Source: Oreocharis arfaki (lineage: Eukaryota; Chordata; Aves; Passeriformes; Paramythiidae). From it: a DNA stretch of 64,000 bases. The notes under the pieces were generated by a model. It made no database searches. It saw nothing but the letters and a program-made list of their open reading frames with translations, and was not told the origin of the DNA. The stretch is taken from the NCBI GenBank assembly GCA_013398015.1, contig VZRR01010901.1, forward strand, positions 400,460 through 464,459, read 5' to 3'. The first letter of the stretch is position 1; every line of letters starts with the position of its first letter. This document shows positions 54,059 to 63,900 of the stretch, piece by piece. The position numbers were made by a program, and so were the translations under genes.

Positions 54059-54684
54059 CTGAAGTCTGCTATATAAGTGAAATTGCTTGTGACTGGAATG
54101 TGTTTTCGAAGTTTTGTTGGAGGCATCAGTAAATATTTCAAGTAGTTGTAGGTACAACTGTGAATATCAACAGAGTTTTGTATTAGCTGAGGAAATCTCT
54201 AGAATGTCTGACTGTCTTCTGCCCGTGCAATCCAGGGCACAACCTCTTTCCAGCAACTATAACCTTTTACAGATACTGAAATTGCTAATGGATGAGCAAG
54301 AACCCTGGAAATAAAAGGGAAGGTCTAGGATCTTAGGTATGTGATACGTTTGAGGTTGCAGTGAAGCATACTATCTTCTGCTTCACTTACTAAAAAACAT
54401 TCCTATTTCTTTCTAAAACAAAAGATCCTAGAGCTATCCTCAGCTTACAGCCCCAGGTACTCTTTGAGCAGGAGGATCTGCAGCCCAGAGTAGAACTGAT
54501 ATTGCTTGACTTACGTGTTTCTTAGGGGGCTGCTTTAACATGTCTGGTGTTTGGTTCGGGAACTGGCTTTATTGCTCCACTCCTGATCCACTTGCACCCC
54601 TCTTAAAGTCTTTGGCAACTTTGCACCATGTGAATTTTTAGGAGAGAGCAGGATTTAGGGAGGAAACCTGTTGATTGCTGCTTG

Positions 54685-55480
54685 AACTGACTTTGAATGT
54701 TTACAGGGATGGGGCATCTATAACCTCTTTGAGCAACTTCCTCCAGTATTTCATCTCCTCATTGTAAAAAATTTCTTCCTTACATGTAGTCTGAATCTAC
54801 CCTCTTTTATTTTAAAAACATTACCCCTTACCCTATTGCTACAGGTTAAAAAGTCTGTCCCCATCTTTTTTTAAGCCCCATTTAGGTACTGAAAGGCTGC
54901 AATGAGGTCTCCCTGGAGTCTTTTCTCCAGGCTGAACAACTTGAACTCTTTTAGGTTTTCCCATTAGGGAAGGTGTTCCAGCTGTCTGATTGCTTTTGTG
55001 GCCCTCCTCCTGACCCACTCCCAACAGGTCCATATCTTTCCTGAACTGAGGACTCCAGAGCTGGATTCCACATGGGCTCTCATCAGAGCAGAGGGGCAGA
55101 ATCACACCCCCCCCCCCCCCCNNNNNNNNNNNNNCCCCCCAACCTGCTGGCCATGCTGGCCAGTACCCCCAAGTCCATCTGGGCAGGGCTGCTCTCAATC
55201 CCTTCATCCCCCAGCCTATACTGACACTGGAGGTTGCCCCAGCCTTGGTGCAGCACCTTGCACTCGGTCTTCCTTGAACCTCATGAGGTTGCCATGGACG
55301 TGCTTCTCAAGGTTGTCCAGATCCCCATGGGTGGCATCCCATCCCTCAGGTGTGTTAATTGCACCACTCAGCTTGGTGGCATCTGCAAACTTGGTGAGGG
55401 TGTGCTGGATCCCACTGTCTGTGTATGTCGCTGATGAAGACACTAAACAGTCCTGGCCAGGGCTGAGCAGAGACTGAAAA
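54685..55480 (-). mobile_element. CR1 LINE fragment, minus strand, interrupted by an assembly gap
   Basis: The text runs ACAGGGATGGGGCATCTATAA, AACTTCCTCCAGTATTTCATC, GGCTGCAATGAGGTCTCCC, GGAGTCTTTTCTCCAGGCTGA, GCCCTCCTCCTGACCCACTCC, AACCTGCTGGCCATGCTGGC, GGTTGTCCAGATCCCCATGGG, GCATCTGCAAACTTGGTGAGG, GACACTAAACAGTCCTGGCC. It is the reverse complement of CR1 reaching deeper into ORF2 than the other copies. The gap sits exactly where the family reads GATCACCTCCCTCRACCTGC. The 3' tail (left) is degraded. Open frames on either strand are relics or shadows. Confidence 0.93.
55122..55134. other. Assembly gap (13 N) inside poly-C
   Basis: Thirteen N lie between C runs of 15 (left) and 6 (right), inside a CR1 copy. 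This is probably unresolved homopolymer sequence, because the CR1 text on both sides is nearly contiguous. Confidence 0.95.
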
Positions 55481-56922
55481 CCTGTGGCAGCGTGAGGCTG
55501 TCAGGTTAAAAATCATATTCTCACTCTCTTTGCTTTGCTCTCTTAGTCATTTATATTCATGCGAAATGAATATACAAAAGCAAACAAATCAAAGACTCCA
55601 TCACAAGGGTTTTTTTCCTCCTAGCTGAAGCAGCCAGCCTGGCCCTGAACTTTGGTTCACCCTCCAGTCAGAAGAGACAGTGTTTCTCTTAGTCTTTTGG
55701 AAGAGGTACAGTTTTTACAAAACCTGCATCACTGAGTCAAACATAACCAAACAGTAGCTGCAAAGAGTGCACTGGGTGAGGGAACAAGGGATTTCTCTCC
55801 AGGCACGTTACTGAAGAAAAGGACAGGCAGGGCTAAACAGGTTTGATTGATGCTTTAATGTGGTGATCACTGTATGTACATGACATTAAAAAGTTGAGCA
55901 TTTAGAGTGTATTCATGAGTTGATCACCCTTAGCTGATTTCAGTGCTGTGGTGTGAAGCAAAGCTAGTAACTCACAGAGATCCCACTCTTGTAATAATGT
56001 TTGATCTTAGTCATTTTGTTCACTGAAACTACTGGGAATGACTGTCACCTGTCACGTGCATGCCTTAGCACACCCCTCTGCTGCAGAACAGGAGCAGTTG
56101 TCACATATATACCCTGTTTTATATAATATATTTCAGTAACAGCTTCTAGCAGGATTCTTTAAAATTTATTTTATTTCATGGATCACTTCTTAACAAAGTC
56201 TACTGAGGTTAATGCAGAGTGGGTTGTTTCATTAGGAAGATGGAGCAGGTATGCAGAATTTTGAAGACAATGACAAGAGGCATTAGTGGGGCGAAAACCA
56301 GTGCAACCATTAAAAGACTCAAAAGACTAAATTAATAAGGATGTGAATTAGTGGCTGCATTTTGTGTGAGCTGAAGGGGCCATGTCTTGTGGTCATGAGT
56401 GTTAAATCATGGAGGAGGAAGAGAAAGCAGTATTCAAAATAAAAAAGGCCTGATCCAACATGACACTGAAATACTCTTGGCTTCAGTTGATGGGTTCTTT
56501 TGGGTCCAGAGGTATCACACACAGTGAGGCCTGAATGTGGAACAGACAAAGAAGCAACTGGGTCTAGAAAAACATGGTGCACCAAAAGAGGAGCCAAAGG
56601 CGAGCAGGGGGCTGAAGAGGGCCAGAAAGCAGCTCTCACCAAAACCATGGGGACAGGCAGGTTCTCTTGGGACCTCTGGTAGAAAGTTTTGACATATTAA
56701 CCATCACTTGAGCTCAGAGCACACACAAAAGCTCACTCCAGCCTCAGCAGCAGCAATGTCCCTGCCTTGGGGGTCAGTGTCCAGCTGCACTCCCCAGCTG
56801 CAGCCAAGCTGGGACTCAGGGCTGCTGCTCGTGCTCTCACGTCTGTCTGTTGTAGGTGTATTGCACACACCCCTTCCCGACTGGCCCAGGTGCCTGTGAC
56901 CCCTTTAAATAGGAATGTTGCC
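55481..56922. other. Non-genic stretch
   Basis: No gene or clear repeat was recognised. GC content rises after ~56720. Confidence 0.45.
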
Positions 56923-57012
56923 ATGACCAGTGGAGGTGATGGAGCAGCAGCGGCTGGCAGCAGCAGCAGCAAGAACAACTGGGTGAACCAAGGGCAGAGT
57001 CAGCTAAGGGAG
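56923..57012 (+). other. Exon-like 30-codon segment starting with ATG
   Basis: The ATG in GTTGCCATGA opens 30 codons reading MTSGGDGAAAAGSSSSKNNW and then VNQGQSQLRE, ending in phase 0 at a good donor (GGAG|GTGAGA at 57013). The Gly/Ala/Ser-rich low-complexity start followed by a polar segment resembles N-termini of many vertebrate regulatory proteins, but I recognise no specific family. Part of it is a GCAGCAGC-type triplet run. A TTTAAATA word lies just upstream. The next acceptor-like site (57250) would continue with only eight codons before a stop in the matching phase, so it does not complete a gene here. Confidence 0.2.
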
Positions 57013-59479
57013 GTGAGAGCATGGTGTGGGGTCTGTGGTAGCTGCAGCTCAGGGTGAGGTGGGAAGTGTGTGCTGAACAAGCTGTGTGTCTTCAGGTGAA
57101 AGCTGAAGCCTCGGCTGAGGCTGCTCAGAGAAAGGGTGGAGGGATAATGCAGTTAAAGAGATCTGCCCCTGATGCCCAAACCTTTTACAGTTTATTGCCT
57201 GGAGCTCACCTGATGTCATTAGAGTGAGACTGCTGCCTCTTCTCTTTCAGGGCCAGGTTTTTGGCTGGAGACATTGAAGGGTTACTAGCCCTCCACTCAA
57301 AGTGGCACGGACAGAGCTGTTATAACCTAAATGGTAGCGTGCCACCAGAATCAATACAGATTGAACCTCTGCTGGCAAGACTGCACAGTGCTTGCTTTCT
57401 TGTGGAGAGGAATCAATATGAACTGGCCACAGGATGGGAATATAGAGATGCAGCTGGGGAGAGAAAAAATAGATGTTAAGCAGAGGTGAACGGAGGTCAC
57501 TAGGTCCAGGCTGTGATTTTAGGTTCAGTCATTAACGAAAAGTTTTGTGAAAGCTCTAATTCACCTGCCCTTTGAGTCACTCGTTAGACACAATGGCCCA
57601 GTGATGCAATGCTTCCAAGGTTTATTCCTCTTGTTTCATGTATTACTTTATTGTCAAATGGCTTAAATGTCAATACAGGTCCTGGCATGCCCCTTCCATC
57701 CACTTTACACCAGGGATGGGCAAGAGTAGAGTACAGCAGCACTTCTCTTTTTGTTGCTTTCCCCCAATTCCCATGTAGGACATCACTCCATCATGTAAGC
57801 ATGTCATCCAAGCTGCAGCTAGCCTGTTGGTGCAGCATTGCAGTCTCAAGGATTTCCCATTTAAGCTAGTGATTCTGACTGGGTTTCCTAGTGCGACTGA
57901 ATGAAAGAATGACTGTAATGTAATCCCAAATGACTCTCTTTCTCATTAGTTGTTGGCATTGTCATGAGAAAGAACAGCAATGAACTAAATTTTACATTAA
58001 AGTGCCTTTAAAAAGTTGTTTCCTTGAGGTGTGCTAGGGGATGATGGTGAAAAGAGGGTGGAGAAAAAGCACCCTTTATTGTAAGGGTTATGCAGGACCT
58101 CAGCTTTCATTAAGCATTTTCTGCATCTGCCTGAAATACATCCACCATGTGTTGATGTTTATTACTTTTAATTTAAAAGAAACATTTAGAAACTCTCCCT
58201 TCTACTTCAGATCTTGGCTTTATAAATTATTCCACCCGTATTAAGGACTTAGTTCTCTTAAGAATTGATGATTTCTTGCCTTCAGGAAAGGTGAAAGCAA
58301 GTGATTTCTAACCCTTTTCTTACCCAGATAGCAATGAGCTGCCTTTAGGGTTTCAGTTGTCTAGTTTATGGTAAGTATGCCAAATTCCCCTCTGTTAAAT
58401 GCAGCACCATGGGTACCCTTGTTAAATAACAGTTATCTGACTTGTCACTGTTTCAGCATAATTGTGTGCTGAGCTATACCCAGTTTTCCTTTCACCATTT
58501 AATGTGACACTCTGTGCACAGGCATGTTTGTATAATGACACAGGATGTAGAAAATATTCGAATCATCTTTGGGTTTCTATTGCCAGACTGGTCTAGTTGT
58601 AATACAGGTGTGGAGAAAGGTTGGAGGCAGAATTCTTTGGTACCGCAGGAAAAATTAACAGTATATTGGAAACCCTGACTGAGAACAGATCTGCTTCAAT
58701 GGGACCATCTTTATGTGCTAGGGAAGGAGAACTCCTTTGAGGGGACAGAGTTCATATCATGCAGGAAAGGGAAGGAAGAAGAGTAGAAAATTGACCTTCA
58801 TCATGGCTATGAAGTGTCTCTAATTTTAGAGGTAGGGGAATCAAAAAGTGGAAAAGTTGTAAGTCATCAAAGTTACTGAAACAGGTGGTGCAGGAGTTGT
58901 TACCCATGTGTTTTGTGCTCAGGTTCTTTCTCTCTAAAGCTTGCACAGGTACGGTCAGTGTATTTACAGTTTGTGGAGAAAATGAAGAGAAATAATTAGA
59001 CTCTAGGTTTGCAGTTCATAAATTAACAGAATTAGAGGGTGGTTGGCAGGGGCAAACTGCTCAGGCTATGTGCAAAACCAGCTCGTTTTACTTTCACTAA
59101 TTTGTTCTTTAATTAATTGGTGCCCGTGTCTCTTGATTTATGCTGAGACTGGCAAGATGCTTCATGAAGGAAACCTGTTTTCATCTTGATTAATTCTCTG
59201 CTGGGCAGGCCTTTAAAAAAAAAAGTTAGCCAGCCATCTTTTGATTTGGCTCCAGTAGGTTACAGTCAAAATCAAAGGGCAGACAGAGGGGGAAGGCAGA
59301 GAGGAGGTGGACAGATAAGGAGGTGGCATATACAGAGACAAGTGAGTTACTTGCACAGGGAATTTGAGGCAAAGATGGTAAATGAGTCTTGCTTTCCTTA
59401 ATGTTAATACTGTAATTGCCACAGTTTCAGTAAGATTTTTAGTTCCCGAAAAAGTTGTGTGTGGCACATATTCGACTCT
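57013..59479. other. Non-genic stretch upstream of the CpG island
   Basis: It holds an acceptor-like TCTTCTCTTTCAG (to 57250) followed by a ~75-codon open frame ending at 57479, with no recognised domain. The rest is AT-rich without a gene signal. Confidence 0.4.
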
Positions 59480-60560
59480 TTACTGCCTGCGGGAGCTGTC
59501 AGATTTTAGGGAAGTGCTCCCCAGCGTACGGAGCTTGATGCCGATCAGTGCCTTCTGACGGGGGACAAATGAGCTGGCCACACGTTGTGCTGAGCGATGA
59601 TTCCGCGGGACTGAGCGAATTAGGAACATCCCGGTGATGGATCTGCAGCGGAACAAACGAGCCTTCCGGCAAGGGGAGCACGGCCTGTCCTGACGCCGCT
59701 CCCCCCGGAGCATCCCCAGCGCTTTTGCGTACGAAACCTTCACAGCACTTACTTATTCCCGTTCCTTTCGGCAGCGCCGCCTGTGTATCCGGGCAGCCCC
59801 TCAAAAGCCACCTGCACCCAGGTTCGGGCTCCGCGCGGTTTCCCCGTGCTCAGAGTTTCGGGGCGGGGGGGGAACCCGCGGCCCCGGGCGGGGCTGTGAG
59901 GGCGCGGGCGTGGGCCGGGGCCGGGCCGGCAGCGCCATTGGCGCGGCGCTCGGAGGAGGGGCGGCCGCGCCGGGAATGGAGCGCCGGGGCTGGCGTGCCA
60001 CAGGCGCCCGCCGCGGGACCGGGATGCGGGGATGCGCGAAGTGAGCCCGGCGGCTCGGGGCACAGCGATGTGGCCGGGAGGAAAGGGCCACGGCAGCTGC
60101 TCGCCTTTCGGATAATTCCTGCCCCTGCCGCGGGTCTCGGGCAGCGGCAGTCTCTTGTTTGTGTGTGGCATGTGGAGCCGGGGTTTTATATGGCATTTGC
60201 GAGCCGAGCGAGGTCACGGTTCCTTTTTTTAAAATTCTTTGCTCTGCGTACAGTATATCTCTCTGTGATTTTTCCTTCCCTGGTAGCGGGGTGGGCCGGG
60301 AGGGACGATCGTGACAGTGACGGGAATGTTTACTTGTGCAGAAGTCTTTCTCATGTGGAAGCACGCTGCTCCCTAACTCCTGGCTAAGCAGACTTCAGTT
60401 CACCAACTTTGCAGCCGCACAGCACGCGTAACTCCTTGGCAGGATGGCAGACAAAAGAACAGCTGGTGCAAAGCAATAGGGGATTCCTAGCGAGGAGGAG
60501 GAAGGAGGACCGCCAGCCTTTCGCCCGACGGCTGTCAGAGCAGCAGGAACGGGACAGCTG
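59480..60560 (+). promoter_or_regulatory. CpG-island promoter and 5'UTR of the tetraspanin gene
   Basis: CpG density rises sharply from ~59480 and peaks at 59820-60070, in contrast to the CpG-poor surroundings. Sp1-type GC boxes (GGGCGGGGC at 59886-59894 and other GGGGCGG words), an inverted CCAAT box (ATTGG at 59937-59941) and no TATA box fit a housekeeping-type dispersed promoter driving the plus-strand gene. The CCAAT box lies in a perfect inverted repeat GCGCCA-T-TGGCGC (59932-59944), which also resembles an E2F site. A possible 5'UTR intron could use a donor at 60041 (GAA|GTGAGC) and an acceptor ending at 60414 (CTTTGCAG), but this is inference. Large open frames across the island on both strands are products of high GC. 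Confidence 0.85.
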
Positions 60561-60568
60561 AAGCCACC

Positions 60569-60838
60569 ATGCGCAGGTCCAGCACCGATGAGTCGACCTA
60601 TCACAGGAGCCCTTCCCTGGACAGCAAGGATTACAGTTTCCCAAATGGCGCCTTCCGTCGCTACAGCAGCATGTATGGTGGCCAGTTTGGGGCTGCCAGC
60701 AACTCTTTTTTTGGATTTCATACCAACCCAGGCCCGAAGGCCACCAAGGCTAAGTACACGACCCCCAAGGGAAACAAGTACGTTGTCTTTTACCTGGATC
60801 TCTCATTTATTTTTCTCCTAGAACTGAAGAGGTGCAGC
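60569..60838 (+). other. In-frame 90-codon upstream extension of the tetraspanin frame
   Basis: The ATG at 60569 sits in GCCACCATGC, a strong Kozak context. The nearest upstream in-frame stop is TAG at 60488-60490. Ninety codons run without a stop into the canonical tetraspanin ATG at 60839. The first 70 residues are hydrophilic and Ser/Tyr-rich: MRRSSTDESTYHRSPSLD at the start (an RRSS kinase-type site), then Gly/Ser/Phe-rich, then a Lys/Thr-rich part (KATKAKYTTPKGNK). Codons there favour G/C at third positions, as real coding DNA does near such promoters. Residues 71-84 are hydrophobic (YVVFYLDLSFIFLL) and come from pyrimidine-rich DNA bounded by GT and AG (60778-60821), which looks like an intron end. 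It is either a genuine long-N-terminus isoform or an upstream frame plus splice acceptor in the 5' leader. Confidence 0.45.
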
Positions 60839-60901
60839 ATGGCTCACAACTGCCTGCAGTGTATCAAGTACCTAATGTTTGTTTTCAACCTTCTCTTCTG
60901 G
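60839..60901 (+). CDS. TSPAN4: Tetraspanin, first coding exon (TSPAN4-like); rest of gene outside window
   Basis: Tetraspanins are four-pass membrane proteins that organise partner receptors and integrins in plasma-membrane microdomains. This exon encodes 21 residues starting MAHNCLQCIKYLMF and ending FNLLFW. These are the short cytoplasmic N-terminus with two membrane-proximal Cys (usual palmitoylation sites, C5 and C8) and the first half of transmembrane helix 1. The exon ends in phase 0 right after FW at donor TGG|GTGAGT (60902). CD9 also ends its first coding exon after FW, as I recall. The ATG has A at -3 and G at +4. The match is closest to TSPAN4 (about 16 of 21 by memory), then TSPAN9, then TSPAN18. 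Calling the family is secure, but the paralogue is inferred from one exon. A good acceptor (TTATTTTTCTCCTAG) ends at 60821, so a canonical transcript could splice a distal 5'UTR exon here. The loops, CCG motif and TM2-4 must lie beyond 64000. Confidence 0.8.
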
Positions 60902-63900
60902 GTGAGTACATGTTTGGAACCGCGAGACGGTTGCGTTTGTGTCTGTTTACTAGGATGGAAGGTGAACTTGTTGCTGCTTTTAAACTTAGGAGTTGAACGA
61001 AGTGGTGCCTGGGCTACTGTTTCTGTGGCCTCATTAATTTGTGTAGATAACCTACTGGGTTTTACCCTACTGAGGGTTTTCTTCATCCTCTCATTTCCTG
61101 GCCTTCAGCTGTGCTTCAAAACTGGTACAGGACAAAAGGGTGTGTTTATAGAGGTCAGTTTCATGAATGCCTTCATCACTGTGTTCCAGTGAGAGCTGCA
61201 CACTCCTTTTTGTGCCCTGATCTTTTATTCTTACGTGTGTTTGCCTCGAAAGTTATGCATAGTCCTAGAGAAATCACTGGGGCCATTCGTGTTTGTAAGG
61301 TTGAGCACGTGCTTACATGCATTGCTCCATTGCAGATGGCACACTTGGTACCTCACAACATTAAAGCCTGTATCAGGAATCTCTAGGTAATCATTCTCTG
61401 TTACAGTCAGTGGTGGGTCCTGGCATTGCCGTTCCCTGTTGAAGTAGTGGGTGGAGAGAGAGCAGAGCGCTCCTGTCTGCTTCTGGGGATGCTACTCTGT
61501 GGCAGGAGCTTACCAAATCACTACGAGGCATGCGTGTGTCATCATCCTTTTAATAAATGAGGTGGCTGTCAACAACAAGGGTGGTTGGGCACTTCACTCC
61601 CATGTAATGGAGTGTAGGCTGTAGCTGGAGAGTAAAGAAGTGCAGTGGGGGGGATCCAGATCACAAATGCTGTTTGTCCTGTAAAAAAGGGAGCAGCATG
61701 TTTGCCAGGGCAGGACGGGATTTCTAGTTCAAGTGTTTCTTGTCCAGAATCCTGTGTGGGAAGGTCTGTTGCAAGATCCTCAGGAGATGCCTTTAAATGG
61801 CTTGTTCTTCCCAAGTGGCTTATTAACATGCTGAAGGAAATAAGGAGTATTGTGAAGTGACACCCCTCCTGTCCTGGCACTTAAGGAGGGGAGGGTGTGT
61901 TTGCAGCTGGGTGTTACCGTGTCCGTGTTACTGATTGTCTGTGCTCTCGTGAGCTGTTGGAGGTGCTCGGAGGGCTGTGAGGGAGATGGGAAGAACTGTT
62001 CTCTAGTGTGCGCTGCTGTACAGCTGTTCAAAGCCAGGCATGCTGCAGTGCATCAGAAAACACAAAGTGCAGGCAACTTCTGCTGACCTGAGTCATACCA
62101 AGAGTCAGGATGTGATAAACTAGTGCAACTCCCCTGAACTGGCACAGCGCTAACCAGAGCTGTGACACACGAGGAGGGTGCTCTCTCCACATCCTAGGTA
62201 AAGCTGGTAGAAAGAGTGTTGTTAAGGCTGCATTCTGTCTTTCAAGGCTAACTCTGGTTGCTTCTGCTTCCCTAAAAATCATCTAATATTTATTGCAGCC
62301 TACTCCAGACCTTTCTGAAAAAGACAAACACTATCTTTCTTGCTTTTTTAAGTCTTGTGCTTCTACTGACTGTCCCCGGTCGAGATTATAGATAGCACTG
62401 ACAGTTGAAGTGTGTGCTAGAGAAAAGCAGGATGCTGGCATTAATAGCTGTTTTCAGGACTGTGCACAGCACTGCCTCAAAGGATACAGGCAGTCTGATT
62501 CTTACAATATTCATCTTCCGCTGAAACATATCCATGTGATAAGAAGAGGTACTGCTGCAAGTAATGTCTGTGTATTTACAAAGGCAAGGTGTGTCTATTT
62601 ACAGAGGCACAGTTGCACATAATAATACATCTTTGGCATGCTTTTCAGTAGGAAAGCCTTAATGCTTTGGGAGAGAAAGAAAGGTTTCTGTCTCCCCCCT
62701 GAAACCATCAGAGCTGCTCCAAGCTATGCTTGGAGAGAGAGAAAAGATGGGGGTCCCAAAAAGAGAATACTTGTGTGGCAGCCAGGCTCTTGGTGACCTG
62801 AAGCACACGAGCAGGGGAGTGGGTGGTGTCAAATACTGCAGCAGGATCTCTGTTTTGTTTCCCTTTCACATGCTACCTGCACAGCAGGAGTGATGGATGA
62901 TGCTCTGTCCAAATGAGGTTTGCACAGCATGTAGTTATAATAGATGCAGCTCTTCACCTTCTCACAGTGAAGAAAGTAACTAAAAAGAGATGATTTTTAA
63001 AGGGACTGGCTAGCCTCTCTTTAGTACAAGCAGAAAAAAATTTCCATTTCTAGTGATCAGAAATCTTAGAATGATTACAGGTCAATGATGCTGTTGTTTT
63101 GTTTTTCATCTTGTTTTCAGTTATCTGTCATGTTTTACTTTGTGAAATTAAAGGAAAAGGATCTGTACAAGAAGATAGGATTTCTCTTTGCATACATGCT
63201 CACAGAAGTTTTGCTGGTTCCACCTTTCCTCTCCACCCTCCTCTAGGTAGTTGGTTAGTAACAGACGATAGTTTAAGTAGGAAGAGGATTTTTTTTTCTG
63301 TATTGAGAGCAGTCACTGCATTTAATTAATTAAATGTCTGTTACAGCTTGTTCCTGCTTCTGATTCTGTTTTGAGAAAATGCTTTGATTTCCATCAGAAA
63401 TCATATTTTCATCTTCTTCTTCCTGTTCCTATTCATTAACTCCAGTACATTTTGTGCATCCCTACAGCCTATTTCCCAGTACTTTCAGCTGTCTTTCCCA
63501 TAGTGTGGCAGAAAACAGTCCTCAGCCCTGTGCAGCTCTAGTGGGATTGGTGCTGCATTTCTGAGGACAAGATCCTTTTCTTACAATACTGGCGAATTTA
63601 TAAGAAGCAAATTCTCTAAGACCTTGATTTTAAATGTTCCTGGCAGGCTTTGTTGGATTAGGTGCTGCGCTCATGCTGTAAAATTTTTAGAAGCTGTCAT
63701 ATAGCTGTGAAAACGGAGAAAATTTCTCCTCCTCTTTCCGATGGTTAAAGGGAGCACAGAGCTCCTTCACAAGTGTCAGAGGCTGAAGTGCCTTGTCAGT
63801 GTTGATGCTGAATCAGTCCATTGGTACAGCAGACTAGCAGCTATTAACGTAGAGAAAAGAACTGGATACTCCTAGAATAGCTCATTTCTCCATGAGGAGT

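Larger units (their letters stand above)
39241..54684. other. Long gene-free stretch
   Basis: No coding gene is supportable in 15 kb. Longer frames (48294-48794 minus, 44519-44950 minus) lack recognisable domains and overlap frames on the other strand. The stretch contains an exon-like 69-nt segment (40077-40145), a (CA)6 run (42667-42678), a small 30-bp-period duplication (46297-46347), an A17 tract with an upstream AATAAA (47229-47274), a short degenerate GTCACA-type repeat (49742-49785) and an A/C-rich low-complexity tract (54003-54058). Confidence 0.5.

Noticed and set aside
54839..55477. Frames of 122 and 159 codons spanning the gap.
   Set aside because: They cross N bases and lie inside the minus-strand CR1, so they are relics or shadows.
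59725..60387. 220-codon plus-strand frame and long minus-strand frames across the CpG island.
   Set aside because: High GC removes stop codons on both strands. The composition is Arg/Gly/Ala/Pro low-complexity, and the frames overlap the promoter and 5'UTR.
60725..60736. NPGP tetrapeptide in the extended tetraspanin frame (residues 53-56), as in 2A ribosome-skipping peptides.
   Set aside because: The required upstream D-x-E-x pattern is absent (residues are GFHT), so skipping is not expected.
63121..63245. Possible tetraspanin exon 2 after TTGTTTTCAG (LSVMFYFVKLKEKDLYKK...).
   Set aside because: It does not resemble the Gly/Cys-rich TM1 end or small loop of any tetraspanin, and it meets a stop at 63243-63245.
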